A DNA stretch of 64,000 nucleotides. Source: Lycocorax pyrrhopterus obiensis. Taxonomy: Eukaryota; Chordata; Aves; Passeriformes; Paradisaeidae. The notes under the pieces were generated by a model. It did no database searches and was not told the origin of the DNA. It saw nothing but the letters and a program-made list of their open reading frames with translations. Below, one piece after another: positions 12,801 through 27,800 of the stretch. Location: the NCBI GenBank assembly GCA_014706295.1, contig JACSVZ010000008.1, positions 16,580,159 through 16,644,158 on the forward strand, read 5' to 3'. How positions within the stretch are numbered: the stretch's first letter is position 1; each line of letters begins with the position of its first letter. The position numbers were made by a program, and so were the translations under genes.

Positions 12801-15800
12801 AAGCAGGGTTGGCAACTCCTCGTCCCGCTGATCTGTGAGAACAGGAGCCCATTAGAACCCAAGTTTTTCTCTAGTAGCAACAGAGCCAGTAGGTGAGAAA
12901 CAGACACAGCAAACACACAGAACAAAGCACTTGTGAAATCCCTGAAATGTGTATGTATGGTTTCAAAATTGAGCTAACTGCACAAATTATCTAGTGCATC
13001 TCCAGACTTAAGTCCTATAACCTTTAGTGGAGAATATGGCGCTGTAATAGCTTAAATGTATGTAGGATCACAGGTTTGCAAGGAGTTCTTAGATCATCAT
13101 TACAAAAAGACTCATACCAACCCAACTGCTCAGTGCCCACTGTGTACCTTAGAGTTATGGGGTTTGGGGAAAAGGACTGGGCTGTGGAGAAATAGAACAT
13201 GGGACAGAAGAACAAAGTAGAAAACCTGGGAAACATTTGGGGAGCATCATCTTTTCACTCTGGTTTGAAGCTGTCTACATAGCAGCATCTGCCACAGTGC
13301 AGGGAAGTGAGAATGATGGATGTAATAAAAAAGGGTACCTGACTCAAATGGCAATCCCCTTTCTATAAACATCATCAGAAATTTCACCTTCTGGCCGAGA
13401 TCCAAGATTTTTGAAACAGCCTGTGCAGGTACTACACACTGCAGTGCTAAGGTGCTTCAAGGTAAAACAACTGATACAAACAAAATTTAAAAATAAACCA
13501 GAAGTCTTTAAACTTACTTGCTGTCATATCTTCTTCTTCCAGCTGGTTGATTCCAAACAGGTGTAGACCACTGGCAGGAATGTTCTTCTTGAGTGACTCA
13601 GTCAACAGTTTGTCCAGGGCTTCTATGCTGTATGGCACAATTTTAAAGGCCTACAGGGAAACAAAGTGATTTTGTTTGGTAGAGTCTGGAGAGTCAGTTA
13701 AGGTGAGATTTATATGGTGTTTTTATTACTTAGCACAGTCAGAAAACAGTAGGTATAAATACAGAAGGTAGAAATGTTCAGGTCAAGCAAAGAACTTGGA
13801 TAGCTTCCTGGTGCAGAAACAGAGTATCATCAAGCTCAACAGATGAGAACTGTATACTCCACAAGACAGAGCACAATGAGAAAGTCACTCATGCAACTGG
13901 AAGGACAGAAAACTTGTTTCCTACTTTCTTGGCAGGTATACACTTACTTCTGAAACTGTTCCAATGGAATGCCACTCCTGCTTTAAGTATGCGTTAGTCC
14001 ATTTTGAATTGTTCTGGTACACACTCTGGGTTTGGCTTTTGAACTGGTTCTTTGCCACTGGGAAGCATGCATATTCCCTAAGCAGAGGCATCGATCAGTA
14101 CCAACTGCTCCAAAACTTGAACTAAAAAGCGAGGGAAACACAGTCTCCCCTGCCCCAGGTATATTGGTGACTAACAAGGCTACTCTGTAGGCTTCCACTA
14201 CATGGCAGATCAGGAACATGCAGGCAGGCAACAGGGCAACATAGCAGAAAACTTCCTTGTGCAAGCTTTACCCCTCTAATAGGGTTCAGGTACCCCAACT
14301 GGGCAAAACAGAATAGGAAAACTGAGTGGCTGTATTGAAAAATTAAGTGCTAAGAATCAACTAATCATTTTATGTTACTCTGCTTCCTCCAGACAACATG
14401 AATCTTTGCTACTATTTACATCTTTTTTAATAATGCCAAGGTACAAATCCCAAACCAATTTTTTTTAATGGTACTATCTGTTATATCAAATTCTGTCATT
14501 CTAATCTCTTGAAGTCATCAAGGTCTAAATGTGAGTGTTGATTGACTGCATTTTTTCTTCTTAGTTTGATAACCTGACTCACCTTAGCCAGCTATGTGCT
14601 CCAGAGACAGAAAAAACATCCATGCTTTCAATAAAAAGGGATATTAGAGTTAGGGGAAAATCTCTAAATAACCTTGCATTTCTTCATTTCAGAAGAGCTA
14701 CTTCATGGCAAGCACTTTCGCTTACGCCCACTTGTCTAGCCTCTGAAAGAGCTGGTTTCCAAAGCAGCTGTTTGCTAAAGTCCTTACCTGGCACATGAAC
14801 TGTACAGGGTTGGCTGCATTAGCCAACAGATTGCTGATTTCCTCCATGTCAGTATGGTAAGTGACACTTGTTTCTCCCACCACCAAGTCCCCTGAATATA
14901 TCTGCAGAGGTACTGTCCCAGAGGTTAAATCTTCAAAAAGAAAAAGCAAAAAATCACCATGAGAACAAACAACGGGAATAAGTTTGCATGACATATTGTG
15001 AGGACAGGAGGAGTTTGGATATACTGCCAGATGAATACCAAAACAGTTTCTGCTATATTGAATTAATGAAGAGTCATGAAAAAAGTCATGATCTTGGAAT
15101 GTAGGAAAGTACTTTGGAACTACCTTCTTTATAGCTATGTCAATGCACATAACCTGCTAGGTTCTCTCCTAACAGTAGACTGGACCAGTTAAAAGTACTC
15201 CACCTCAAACTAGAAAGCCTCACATCTCTCCACCCCTGGCTTCTCTGGAGCTGTCTATAAAATACAAAGAGCCATGGAAGAAGGGGAGAGAAATCAGAAA
15301 AGTCACTAGGGATTTTGCAACCTCCGTCAGCCTCACTAGTTTCTGAATAAAATCAATTAAAAGGAATTCCAGCTTTGCAACTCTACCCATGCACAGGATT
15401 ATCTTCTACCTGCACCTTGGAGCTTCTTGATGTTTTGTCTAGTGTGCATTTGTAAGTCTGAACTTTCTCTTTGAAACACAGATATTTTGAATCCCACTGA
15501 AATTAGTCTTTCCCTGTTAACTACTTTGGAAATGATGAAACAGTTAATAACACAAAGGAATTAAACATTATTTCTCTTACTGTTAGAAACTTCAGAGCTT
15601 CCATTGTACACTCCATCAATGTGAAGGTCATGTTTATAATTCAAAGTACAAGTTAATTTCCAGGTCAGTGTTTATATCGTAAATCTTGACTTAAGGCAGA
15701 TTAAATTAAGCCTTTATGTGTTGGTGAGGTCACCTTTTTTAAATCAACCCACTTCATTGACTTTATGGGAGTTGCTATAATGACTATTAGTCTCTATTCT

Positions 15801-18800
15801 CAGAGAGAATGGCAGAGTGACTCTTCGAGAGGACAGACCAAAGTAGATGAAATAAAATAATGCTGGGAAAAGAATATCAATCTTTAAGGCTCTGAAATCA
15901 CGTCTCTAAAGTTTAGTGAGCCTAAAGTTTAGACAACCTTCAGTTTTGTAAATGTAAATATTTAGAGTGACAGAACATATCTAAATTAAAAGGCAAGCCA
16001 GAATAAATAGCTTCAGCTCTGATCACAGAGATCATTACACATTAAGCACATGCCGTTATAGTCATGTAATTATTTACTGGCACTTACCTTCTCTCTTGGT
16101 GCCCTGGCAATGCTAATGCGGTGGTGGTCATAACACACAGCTAAGTTCAAAGTGCAATCTGTTCTCAGAACTCCCAGCAAGGTGTTTCCACCCTGCTACC
16201 CTACTGCTGCTGAGGGGAAAACAGAGCCCACAAGCAGCAATCTCCCTCAGTGCCTCATCACCAAAGTATCACGGGTGAGAATGCAAGTTCAAGACTTTTC
16301 CGGACTCAGGTTTTTCTGCATTGCAGCCTTTACCCTTATCCCTCTGGCACTTCTCAGGACAAGCAGGTTGAGATAGAAAGGAAGCAAGGGAGGGGGGGAA
16401 GGGGGAAATCTCAGTCCAGCTTACTCGGAGCCTTCACAGAGATTGTGTACTCGTTCTCCATCTCAGCCAGCACACGCACAGAGGATGCATTCTCTGGAGA
16501 AAATTGAACTTCGGTTTTCATTTCACCATCTAGTTTACATTTCATGATAATATAAACCGTTGTCTGCACCTAAGACAAAAGGCATTACAACACACAGATT
16601 CACAACATAAAAACACTTACTTGGTTAAGTCCATTTTCTAGGGATTTTGCTGTCATTGCAACTAACACATCAATTACCATCTACCATTTTCACAGCTTTG
16701 AATTGTTTTCAGGAGCATCTTCCAGCCACAGACTAACTGGGCAGGTGGCTTCTGTTACAGCTTGCACCAGTATAGATATAGGTATTAAACTGATAAAACT
16801 CCAGATTTATTAGATAGATTTATAAATGGATTAAGGCTAGATTTATAAAATCATTTAGTTTCAACTCTATCCATCTCTTCCCTTAAGCAGCACAGCCACA
16901 TTCTAAACAGAAACAAAAGGAAGAAACTTAGACTCTTTCCATCTGAGGAGATGCTATACTAAAAAGTGCTGTTTTTCAGACAAGAAGCCATGATCCAAGC
17001 TTTTCAGAGTCACTTGCAAGGCACACACCAGAACTGTCATATCAGACTGGATCCTGACTGCGGAGTTGGTCAGTTCATTGCAGTCACCTTACTCCACAGA
17101 GGAAGGGAAGAGTGGGAACCTGTCTCACAGCATCCAAGCCAAGCAGCTGTGTTAATGAGACGGCCATTAAGTGACACCACAGCCTAGACAGCACTAAGCA
17201 CTGCATGTTACCAAGCTACTCCTGGGCCTAGGGAGCCAAGCCCATGAAACAGAGACATGGAGGACAGGGGGCTGAGCAGGAAGGTGACAGAAGAATTCAG
17301 GACTGATTTCCAGGCCATTAAGCTGACCATTACAAAGCAGCACAATGGGTTGCACCAGCAGGAAGAACATAGCCCAAGGAGTGGACATACAGTACCCCAC
17401 ATTGTATGCGGTTGGGCTGCACCACTGGACAGTCCCCAGTGCTCCTGGAAGATTCATGTTCTTCACTCATGGCAAGTCTGTGGGAGTCGACTGGATTCTT
17501 CTCGTCTTCTGTTTCTGTATCAGTCACAGAGTCACAGCCTGAGTCTAAAATAAAGTATACAGAGTCCTGTTACATCACTCCCCTTTGCCGAAAATGTCTA
17601 TCCATCCTGAAAAACAGCCATGAAGGCAGTGGGGTGGAACTTGCTATTCCTCTCAAAGTAATGCTCAGAAATGGGGATCTAGTTGAGGAAAAGGAAACTA
17701 CAGAGTTTCCTCTTTTTTTCCCTTACGAGGATTTGAAGGGGAAATTCACAAAGACATAAAAGCAGTAGAGTAGCACTGAATATGCTTACAGAACAAACAA
17801 CAGTGGCACTCCTTGCTGAGCTGGATAGTCTCCTCTCATGTTAGACAGGAAAATTAGCATGTGAATGTGTAATATAAGAATGATCAGCATCTGGACTCAT
17901 CTGACTCAAGCAGCACTTTGATACACTGTAGGACAGGCAGCAGTCTTACTTTCCTAAAGTAAAAGAGGAAAACTAACTTTTCTGTCATTTCAGTAGCATC
18001 TTTAGTTTTCTCAATCCTGCTTACTCCAACTTCCAAGTTCATTACTGCACCAAAAAATAAAACATCAAGCAGTAGTCTGAAGGGGCTCAGTTCCTGGAGC
18101 AAGAACCATAAGCTCCAGTATCTATACAAGAGTGAAACTGAAAAGTGCCAGAACCTTTGCATTGAAAAGCATTTTACCTAAACATAATCAAGAGCAGAAT
18201 AAACACATGTAAGCCTACAATACTTGTGTACAAAACAAAGTTCTCACTCCCATTTCCGCAAACCAGCATGGATATTGATAAAAGTGCAAACAAACTAAAC
18301 TGATATCACTGACTGAAAAAAAAAAACCTAGCCAGAATGAAAACAGATTACCTATCCCTGCCAGGAAATACTGTTCTTATCTAGAGAAAGGAAACAAAAG
18401 ACAATTATGTATCTACTTAGTACAGAATACTTTTTTAGTTAGTTTCTACTTCTTGATTCACATGGTTCACACCATTTCCCCCCCCCCCCCCCCAATCTCG
18501 CAGAACACAGGGTGAAAGTCACTGACTCCATTTTGTCATAAGACTATCATGATTTCTTAAAACTATCTCCCATGGCCAGAATTTTCCAAACTTTGTAAGA
18601 CTGTGGAGCAGTCAAGGATTTAAGACAACACTTTGGAACTTACATGTTATTTACTACTTAGTATAAAACACATCTGTAAAGAGTAGTACAAATTATTTAC
18701 CAGATAAAATCTTAGACTTGGACTGTCATTGTTCTTGCATTAGTAAGAAATACTCTATTTAAAATGCTCAGTCCTGATGAGAAAGACCTAAGTGACGAAC

Positions 18801-21800
18801 TGTGCTGTCAAACCTGTGGCACCCTTACAGTGAAGCTGCCGAGAATTCAGATTTCACTCAGAATGCCCCAACCGCTGAGTACATCAATTTTCCACAAATC
18901 AAGAGAGCCAAAGTTACTATAAGTGGGCCACCATTAGGAGTTCATGTCCTCCTAGTTTCAAACTGAAGCTAGAAGCCAGTCAGGAATTTTAATCTAGACT
19001 TCTTCATCATTATTATTATTACCACCAAAGACTTAAACTTAGGGTATTTGAAGTGCTTTGTCACACACTTTTTTAAAAAGTATTTTCTATACATTTAAAT
19101 GAGATTTTAGGAATTATATTAAATCAACTTTGCTTTCAGGAGACAAGTTTTAAGCCACGAAACTTTAGCAAACCATTCAGCTGAATTTTTTTTCACAAAC
19201 TGTGGTGCACACACACTTAACTAAGTATGTGAACCTCTCCACATGGCAAGTAAGCCTACTCACAGGAGTACAAGTAGATTGCTGCTTTAATGTTTGCTGT
19301 AGAAAGAAGAGAGCCAAAAACTTGCAGCTCTGAAGTTCAAGTAAGGCATGACCACTAATATCAACATTTCTCAAACAAACCTAGAACAGTACACGTAATT
19401 TAGCAAACAGATTTTAATACTGCACCAAATCTGAAGATTTGACAAAGCAACTGCTTTGATACAAGGCTGAAGGCTGTACTGAAGGTGGTCTTTTGGATCT
19501 CAGCTACAACACACACAGTAAGCAAGGATAAGAAGGGGAGCAAGGAGAGAACAAGCCCCCGGTGCCTCTGCTTTAACAGTGTTATTTGAACAATTTAGCA
19601 AATAAAGAATAACTAGAGCTTTTAAGAAGTTCTGGCATTGCACTTCTGCATTCTTGTAACAGAGTTGACTGCCCGGAGGTCATGTGAACACAGAGCTGTT
19701 AGGTAATACAGGAAGAACCACGCAATGTTAATCAGTAATTGGATTAACAGCTGAAGGAACAGGGACTCAGAGTTTCAGGTATGAATTATTCATCTGTTTT
19801 TTCATTCAGAAAATACTGAAATTGCGAAGTACCAAAATCCCACATAAGCAGTGAGGTGACCGTATGATTCATCTTGCAAGTTCCAATCATGTGCCAGTGA
19901 CTGACTCATATACATGCAAGCACTGGAAGAGGAAACCATCCTATTACATTTGATAATATCCATGCTCTGAAGCATTGTTAGCTCAGGTTTCCCACTCACT
20001 AAGATACTTGAGTAATGACAATCCATTTGCATATACAGATTCAGCAGTTATAACATTGCAATAATACCCAGGCTAGAGAGGCCATCACTGAGGAGATCAA
20101 CAGACTCATTAAAGTTAAGTGAATACCTGAATTAAGCTTCTCCATGAGCATGTGCCGTAGGTCAACAGCTCGTGGTTATAAAAGGCTCTCCCTTTCTGTT
20201 CCCCTTCAGACAGATGCTACCTCAGGCCTCACTTGACAGTCTGTGAAACACTTGTGAGAATAGCAGCAAGGGGAGGAGATGTGGTCCAAGAAACCCAACC
20301 ACATTTCCCCTTGAAGAACATGCCCCCCTTCAGGATGCATCAGCAGCTGAGCTGCAGAGAGCAGCCCCACACCCTTCTCGCCTGCCCTGCTGGGCTCCCT
20401 GCACAGCTGTCCTGCAGAAACTCACCGCAGGGAAAAGCCCAGGGAAAATACAGGCATGGACATGTGCTTCAAGAGCCATTTAGCAGCTTTAGAAACTCAT
20501 ATGAAGCAGCCAGTTATTTTGACCTGCTGCTGTAGAGCACACACAGCTCACCCTGTCATCCATTTCCTCCTGGCAAAGCTGGCGGGCTATCGGCATGGAG
20601 CTGACAGCTGTGGTTTCTCACAAGTCAGCCCTTACACCACAGGACACGTGAATGCCTGGAAGAAGTCAGCAGTCTGCCCAGATCACTGTCACATGGATAT
20701 TAATGCTAATGGCACAACTGGGCAACAGCTTGTCTCTAAGTTCTGCATGTGCAGACCAGCCCCTCGCTGACATCTAAACACCTCCCATTCTGCCCATCAA
20801 CCAGTTGAGACAATTAGCTCTTACAAGGCCTCAGACTTTCACCTCACTATGCCTGGACCAAGAGGGAAGACCCTCAAGGAGAGCTCCTGCTTTTACCTGA
20901 AGCTTGCAATTTGCCAACATCCTTTCCCAAGTGTTAACAAGGACATTAAGTCTCCCAGAGCAACTTCAGCTACATTTTCAAGAAGCAGACAAAGTACTGA
21001 CAAGTAGTCAGGGAAAGCAGGGAAAGGTATCTTTCATCATGCTAACCTTAGAGCCCATGCATACCAACGAGATCAATGCTGATCAGGGAAACATCTTGTG
21101 ATAAGCCCTCAGAACTGGGTTATACTGTAGCAACACTTCCCATTTCAACTGAGTGGAGAGAAGCGTGCACAAAAACAGCAAGTGAGAACAAAACACAGGA
21201 AAATGTACGACACTGTAAAACTGTCCACACAGAACAAATAACATATGGGACATCTTCCCCTTCCCTCCAAACCCCTCACCCCAAGCAGCTCATCTACAAA
21301 CACAGCACCTACAAACACATTTCCAATTCTACAAAGAGCATAGTCATGTTTCATACGTCATGCAAAATTTGAAACTACAATGAACTATTTCTCATCCTCT
21401 ATCAAGGAAACATGTCAAGTTTTGCTAAGTGCCTTGCAGGTCTAGTGGTCAATCTGTGACTGGATCAAGTGTATAAACCTAAAAATCTACCTCTGGCAGA
21501 AAGAGACAACACATACTGACAAGGCATATGCATGCCTCTTATGACTTTCAAGGGAGCCAAGAATCACATATTCATCACTGATTCAAATTTTCCTGAGACG
21601 CCACAGGGAAGAAACATGAACATCCAACTTGCTGATTAATTCAGTACCTCCTTGCTTCAATTTAAACACAATGTGTAACACTTGCATGACAGAAAAGGCA
21701 GTCCCCATAAAAGCCTACAAACTCAGAACTCCACCTCAGAGAGTCGGGCAGCTGTTTGGAAACATCCCACCAGGAGATCACTGTTTGACTGAAGGTATGG

Positions 21801-24800
21801 TTCTACAAGTGGTTTCAGTGGATCTAAGACCACATTGCTACTGAAAGGGCAGTCACGCCTTCCCTCTCCTTCAAATAATTTCTCTTGGAATACCACCCTT
21901 GCAGTTCAACACCACACCCGATCATCCAGACAGATGAAAGGTGGAGAATGAGGCAGACACTCTTTTGCAGCACTCCATGCTAAGGTCAGCCTATGCCACT
22001 GGTGAAACTTCCCCCTGGGAAACTCAAGATATACTGTTATTCTCAAGTCACTTTTGAAAAACACGGCAAAAGTTTTCTGAGGTATTAACAAACAGCCATG
22101 AAAATCTTACAAAATACAACCCTGGAAGCAAAACAGCTAAGTACAAAAGAAAGGTCTGTGAAATAACCTAAATTCTGTTCCATACATCTTTTCAGACCTG
22201 CTCTGTAAAGCATCTTTGGCATGACCACATAATTCTACCAAGATTTTTCAGAAATTACTTCAGCTGCTCCAGACTTGAATGTGATCAGTGATGGCCACCT
22301 GGCTCTTACTTTAAGCAAGTGTCCTAACACCTTGCAGTTCTCATTAGCAGATACCTAGAACTAGTCTTAGACATCACCATAAAGCAACCTGTGAGGAGAT
22401 TGTCAGAACCACAAGCCACAGAGAAATATGATTAGTATTTACAAGGTGCATAAAGACTATTACAGCCTGGAGCTTCTTAACCACAACAGTTTCTGTCCTT
22501 TACTATTTCTGGGCTATCATTTCATTGTCTCTATTTAGAAAGCTAGTATGCACCTATGCTAGCACTGCTTGAATTTTATACTGCCATGAAAGAAAACCCA
22601 TGAAGTATTGCTCTTTATGTAAATAAACTGGGACTTTATGAAACACCTTGATGACAAACAATTCATCTATCCCGCAGCTGGGAAGACTACTTTAACTGCT
22701 TTATCCAAGTTTTAAGAATTCACTCAATTTTACCCCTTCAAAGAGGAGGGAGAGAAAACTGCACGCTACCACCTCATGTCTTCAAGGCCACTCCAGTAAG
22801 TTGGCAGAAATAAATGTTGGATGTAATTAGCTGAGATAGGACTACTCAGAACATATTCCTCCCCAGAGGACTGAGACCCAGAAGTAAACACCACATGGCA
22901 GTTACTGCCAAACTTAAAAATACATTGTGAATTTAGGTCTCTAGCCCTAAATGGCAGCTATCAGCAAAAGTTAGCAATCAAGTAATTACAGAAGCATAAA
23001 GCTGGAAGGAATCTCCCATGTACTACAACTTCATATACCTGGGCAGAGAAACACTTGAGAACATCTGTCCAACATGACCTTAAATTCTGAGTAGCTTATT
23101 TCAAGGTTGCTTTATCTTTACAGCTTAAGCCCAGCAGAGGACCATAAAGATGATTAAGGAACCACAGCATCTTTCATAAGAGGAGAGGCTGCAAGAGCTG
23201 GAACTCTTTAGCCTGGAGAAAAGAAGACTCAGGGGAATCTTATATTGATAAGATACGAGGAAACGAAAAAGAGGGAGCCAGACTCTTTTCCATAGTGCCC
23301 ACTGACAGGAAAAGAGTAACACCTACGAACTAAAATGCATGAAATTCCATCTGAACACAAGAAAACATTTTGTTACTCTTGAGGGTGGTCAAACACTGGA
23401 ACAGGTTGCTCAGAGAGGCTGTGAAGCCTCCACCTGCAGAGACATTCAAAACTCAGCTGGAGATGGTCTTGGGCAACCTGCTTTATCTAACCATGCTTGA
23501 GCAGAAAGTTTAGACTAGATGATCTCAAGAGGTCCCTTCCAACCTGAATGATTCTGTGATACACTCCTAAGTTTCATCTGTGGTTTCATCAATGCAACAG
23601 AAGAAAGCCAGGAATTTAATTCAATTCCTTGACATGAACAGGAAGAAGAATTATACAGCTTATGTGGTTATTCTTATGCCATTTCCCTCTCAAAAAACTT
23701 ATTGCCTTTGTCTCTGGCATCTCTCAATAAGCCCCTCAGTAGGTGGAGTAACATTTCAGCTCTTCTTGATCTACAAAGCTCAAAAAAAATTCTCATCTTC
23801 CTTCTAACTGTCCACAGCCCTCCACCTTCACCATATAATTCCTTACACCGACTTCTGACTCTCTTATTTCACAAAAAGTTTGTTGGTACTCATCTTTCAT
23901 TCTTGTGTGTTCCAGTGCACAAGAGCTCTGCTCAGCCAAGGCTGCACTTGTCCTTCAGCAGCACAGTTCACAGCTGCTGTCATATTCAGTCATCACCTTA
24001 GCACTTCTCAGGCAGATGTGGACTTCCCCGTGTTCTTACCCGCAAGAGACGGCTTGGATACAGAAAGCTCAAAGCCACTGATTAATTAGTAAATGCTTTG
24101 GAAATGTCAACTTTTAAAATGGGAAATTTGAAATGCTTCAAAACAATATAGGTAGGGACAAATAAACTGGAGCAGTTGAAACGTCAACTGAGCTTGGAGA
24201 ACACATGAGGAAGAGAAAGGTCACTGACTCTGACTGTGTGGCTCAGACTCCCAGCTGCTCAATGCTCACAGCAGCGCTATCACAAGCCAGGTAAGGTGGG
24301 TTAAGTAGCAGGCTGGTCACTGCACCTTAGCTAGTGACTATACTCTCTGCTGGACCTGAGATGGTATGTACACAGACATCCTGAGCAAGACTGTTTAATC
24401 TAGAGAAAATGAGACTCAGGGGGAATTTACTGCTTTCTACAACTACCTGAGAGGAGGCTGTAGACTGGTGGGGGTTGATCTCTTCTCCCAGGCAACATGC
24501 AATGGGACAAGATGAAAGAGCTTCAAGTTGCTTCAGGGAAGGCTTAGATTGGATACTATGACAAATTTCTTCACTGAAAGGGTGGTCAAGCATCAGAACA
24601 GGCTGCCCAGGCAAGTGGTGGGATCACCATCCCTGGAACTGTTTAAAAAAACATGTAGATGTGGTATTGAAGGACATGGTTTAGTGGTAGGCTTAACAGT
24701 GTTAGGTTAGTAGTTGGACTCCATCTTGAAGGTCTTTTCCAGCCTTAATAATTCTGTGATTTCCATCCCCTTAGCACAGCTATTGCACAGTCTGAAAAAT

Positions 24801-27800
24801 TTCCCCACAGATAACAGGAGTACCTGCAATGCAAACCTTTATGTGCTCTGTAGTTTGCCAGAGTTGAGAAACTTAAGTAAAAATACCCCATCTACAAGAG
24901 AGCAAGAGTCAGCATCAGAACACAGTGTTCAAGAAGGCCAGATGAGTGTTTCTCATTTCTGAATTCATACTAAACTAATAAAAATTAAAATAGGTTTCAG
25001 CATGTGATGTCTGGGGGTGTCATGTTCCCATGATGCCCTAAACAAACCGCAGCCAACAGCTGTGCTAAAGGCAACAGCACAGCCTGAACAGGGCCAGCGT
25101 GCAGCCTCTGGAGAAGAATTTGCCCTGACTGCATCCTGTACCGTTTGCCTCACTAGCTCAGGATTCAGCAATTAGGAACTGAACCTGAGTCATTTTAGCA
25201 TCAGGCCTAGTTTTTCAGTGTGTACTGACACTGCTGTTAAAAGTACAGGTGAGTGCACGTGAAGAGAAGTACTTCCCAGAGGAAGACACTCAGACCCAAA
25301 CCAATTCAAATATGGTCATAAACTTTCTCTGCTAAGTGCTGTAAAAATTAAGGGCTGCCTTAATCAAGAAAAATTCAGACTTAACTAAGACCAGAGCAGA
25401 GGCTGTGTTTCTCAGTGGGAGAGGTCTGCTGTCACAAATACTTTAAGTCACTCATGCTGCAACCAAACCATACAGCAGATTTTTTTTTTACCAGTCAAGA
25501 AGAAAGTTTTCACAGTTTCACCCAAAAAAAGGAACTATGTGCACCTGGGGCTGTCTTCAGGGGAAAAATCAGAACATTTGCATTTGAGGCCATTCACAAA
25601 ACTTGTGTAGAATCACACAATAGAAGAGGTCACAGAGTCATTTTTTCCCCACACAGAAGTAGGATCTGATACATTCATCCAAATACTTTGGCCATGAAAG
25701 CAGCCCATCTTAAACAGGCTCTTCCTTCACAAGAATAAGAGTGACAGTAGATGGCTCACCTTTGCAACTGCTCTGACATGCACAAACAAAAAGCCTGACA
25801 TGGCATGCAGGTGACAGCCGCATCAGCTATGACTGCCTTAACAGTAACAGAAGGGCAGAAATTCTGAATCTTTGTGTACCAAACTATCTGGAGCATACTA
25901 CAGCAGACTCCACAGCAAATGAGTTTAGTTTTTTCATTTTTTCTTTCAGTCAAGTATTTTCTAGATACGCTGGAGTTTGAGATCAATGAGATCAGTTTGA
26001 GATCAATGTATGCTTATTAAAGTGAGAAAACAGAAAATAAGCTGATTTTTTTTTGTTACGTAGAAACAGCAACAAAAATCTAAAGCACAAACTCCCTTTC
26101 AAAACACCATCTACATAAAGCCAAAGCACAGTTTGTTTCAGCACATGCTAACTTGCAGCACAGATGGAGAAGGACTTTACAGCCAACTGTGAGAAGTCAG
26201 ACTCTAGAGCCTTACCCTAAGAAGTTTTGCAGTAGATGTCTGGCACCCAGCCAACTAAAGAGCCAGGCAGCCCACTAAATTGCTGCTCAGAATGCAGCAA
26301 GACTGGCAGCATGAGTGGCAAGAGCTGCCTCTGGGGAAAGACTTCAGAATCAATATTCCTTTTTATTCTCACGCACTCTTCAACTACACTAGAATTTATC
26401 CTAGTCTGGCCTAAAATAACTCTGACAGTCCTCAGGTATGTTTAGTAACACCACTAACACTAATAAATCTCCCCAATTTTGAACAGCATATTTAAAATCA
26501 ATAAAATATTGGTTCCATGTTCCAGACCCAAGTTTGAAGGAAAACAGTAACTAAATTTTGCTTTTGACAGAAAGTGTCAGAAAGGCTAATTTAGGCTCCA
26601 TTCAGTTTTATTTTTCAGAGTACAAAAGTTCAGCCACTGTTTTCTGTCTTCTTCCAGACTGAAAGCAAAGGAGCCAGACTACTTTAGCTCTACATTTGGT
26701 TTAGCTCTAGCATTGGGAAAACAAGATGTTTTAGAGGTATGTGAAAGGGAGATGCAAACTTCAGCATACAAAGATTTTTAAAACATACCTGTTGTGACCT
26801 GGTTACCTGAGAATGACATCTTCAGCATAATCCCTAAATAATGTTTTTCAGGGGAACTGTTTCAGTCAAGATCATGACTTTCAAAACTAATTTGTATTGT
26901 AATAAATTTGTCATCATGATTATTGCAGTTGTTATCCTGGCATAAGGCATCTTTGTGCACACAACACTAGACACACTGCCTCATTTATGCTACAGAATAG
27001 AGAAATCTTAAAGCAAGATGCAAACGCAGGATTCCAGTCGTGCTGAGGCTGACAAAGAATACTATAACCCTACCTATGGCAATGTCATAAAAATACCTGG
27101 ACCAGCACAACTGCCCAGAGCTCTCCACCTTCATTTCAACAGAAACTATGAGAAAGGAATTCTACACACTCTTCTAGAGTTTACCTAAATTTGGAATCCA
27201 TTAATACTCAGTACATTGGGCTTGTGCAGTCTCCAGCCGCTAATACTTCTGTGCTAGTAAGTCCTCTGCACTAGTTACAAGGTGATCACTTTCAGACTGG
27301 TTGGGTTATTTTTAAGGCCATCAGTGCAATTCTTTAATTAATCTCTGCCTTTTCATCATAGGCAGCAAAGCGATCTGTTGCCAGTATGGTTGCATCCTTG
27401 ATTTTAGGCCCAGTGCTAGAGAATATATATTAGACCTTATTTTGGTTCTGGTATGACAGAAACAAGTCTGAAGAAAAAGATAATTCTTTTCCTTAAACTA
27501 AATAAATAAAAGACAATGTTCCATTGATTTGGGTCAATAAACTGCAGAGTACAACATTTACGGGCAGAATTTTTAATGTAAAAAGTTTTCATTTTCAATT
27601 TGCTGTCAAAGCCAGGCACCCAAGACAACCTCAAATTCAGAAATTCTCTGTGAGTCGCTGGTAATCTCTCCTGAATTAGGGACCAACTGACCAGGCATAG
27701 AAAAATTTGCTTGCGTAACTTTCTAGTTTACGAAGTTCAGACAATTTGCTTTAGTTTGCTCTGTAAGTAAAGCACATTACCAGTGTTAAAATAAGAATAA

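Noticed and set aside
20220..20780. GC-richer block with overlapping open frames in PIK3AP1 intron 2
   Set aside because: No domain, no matching splice sites, and frames closed at random; treated as intronic sequence.
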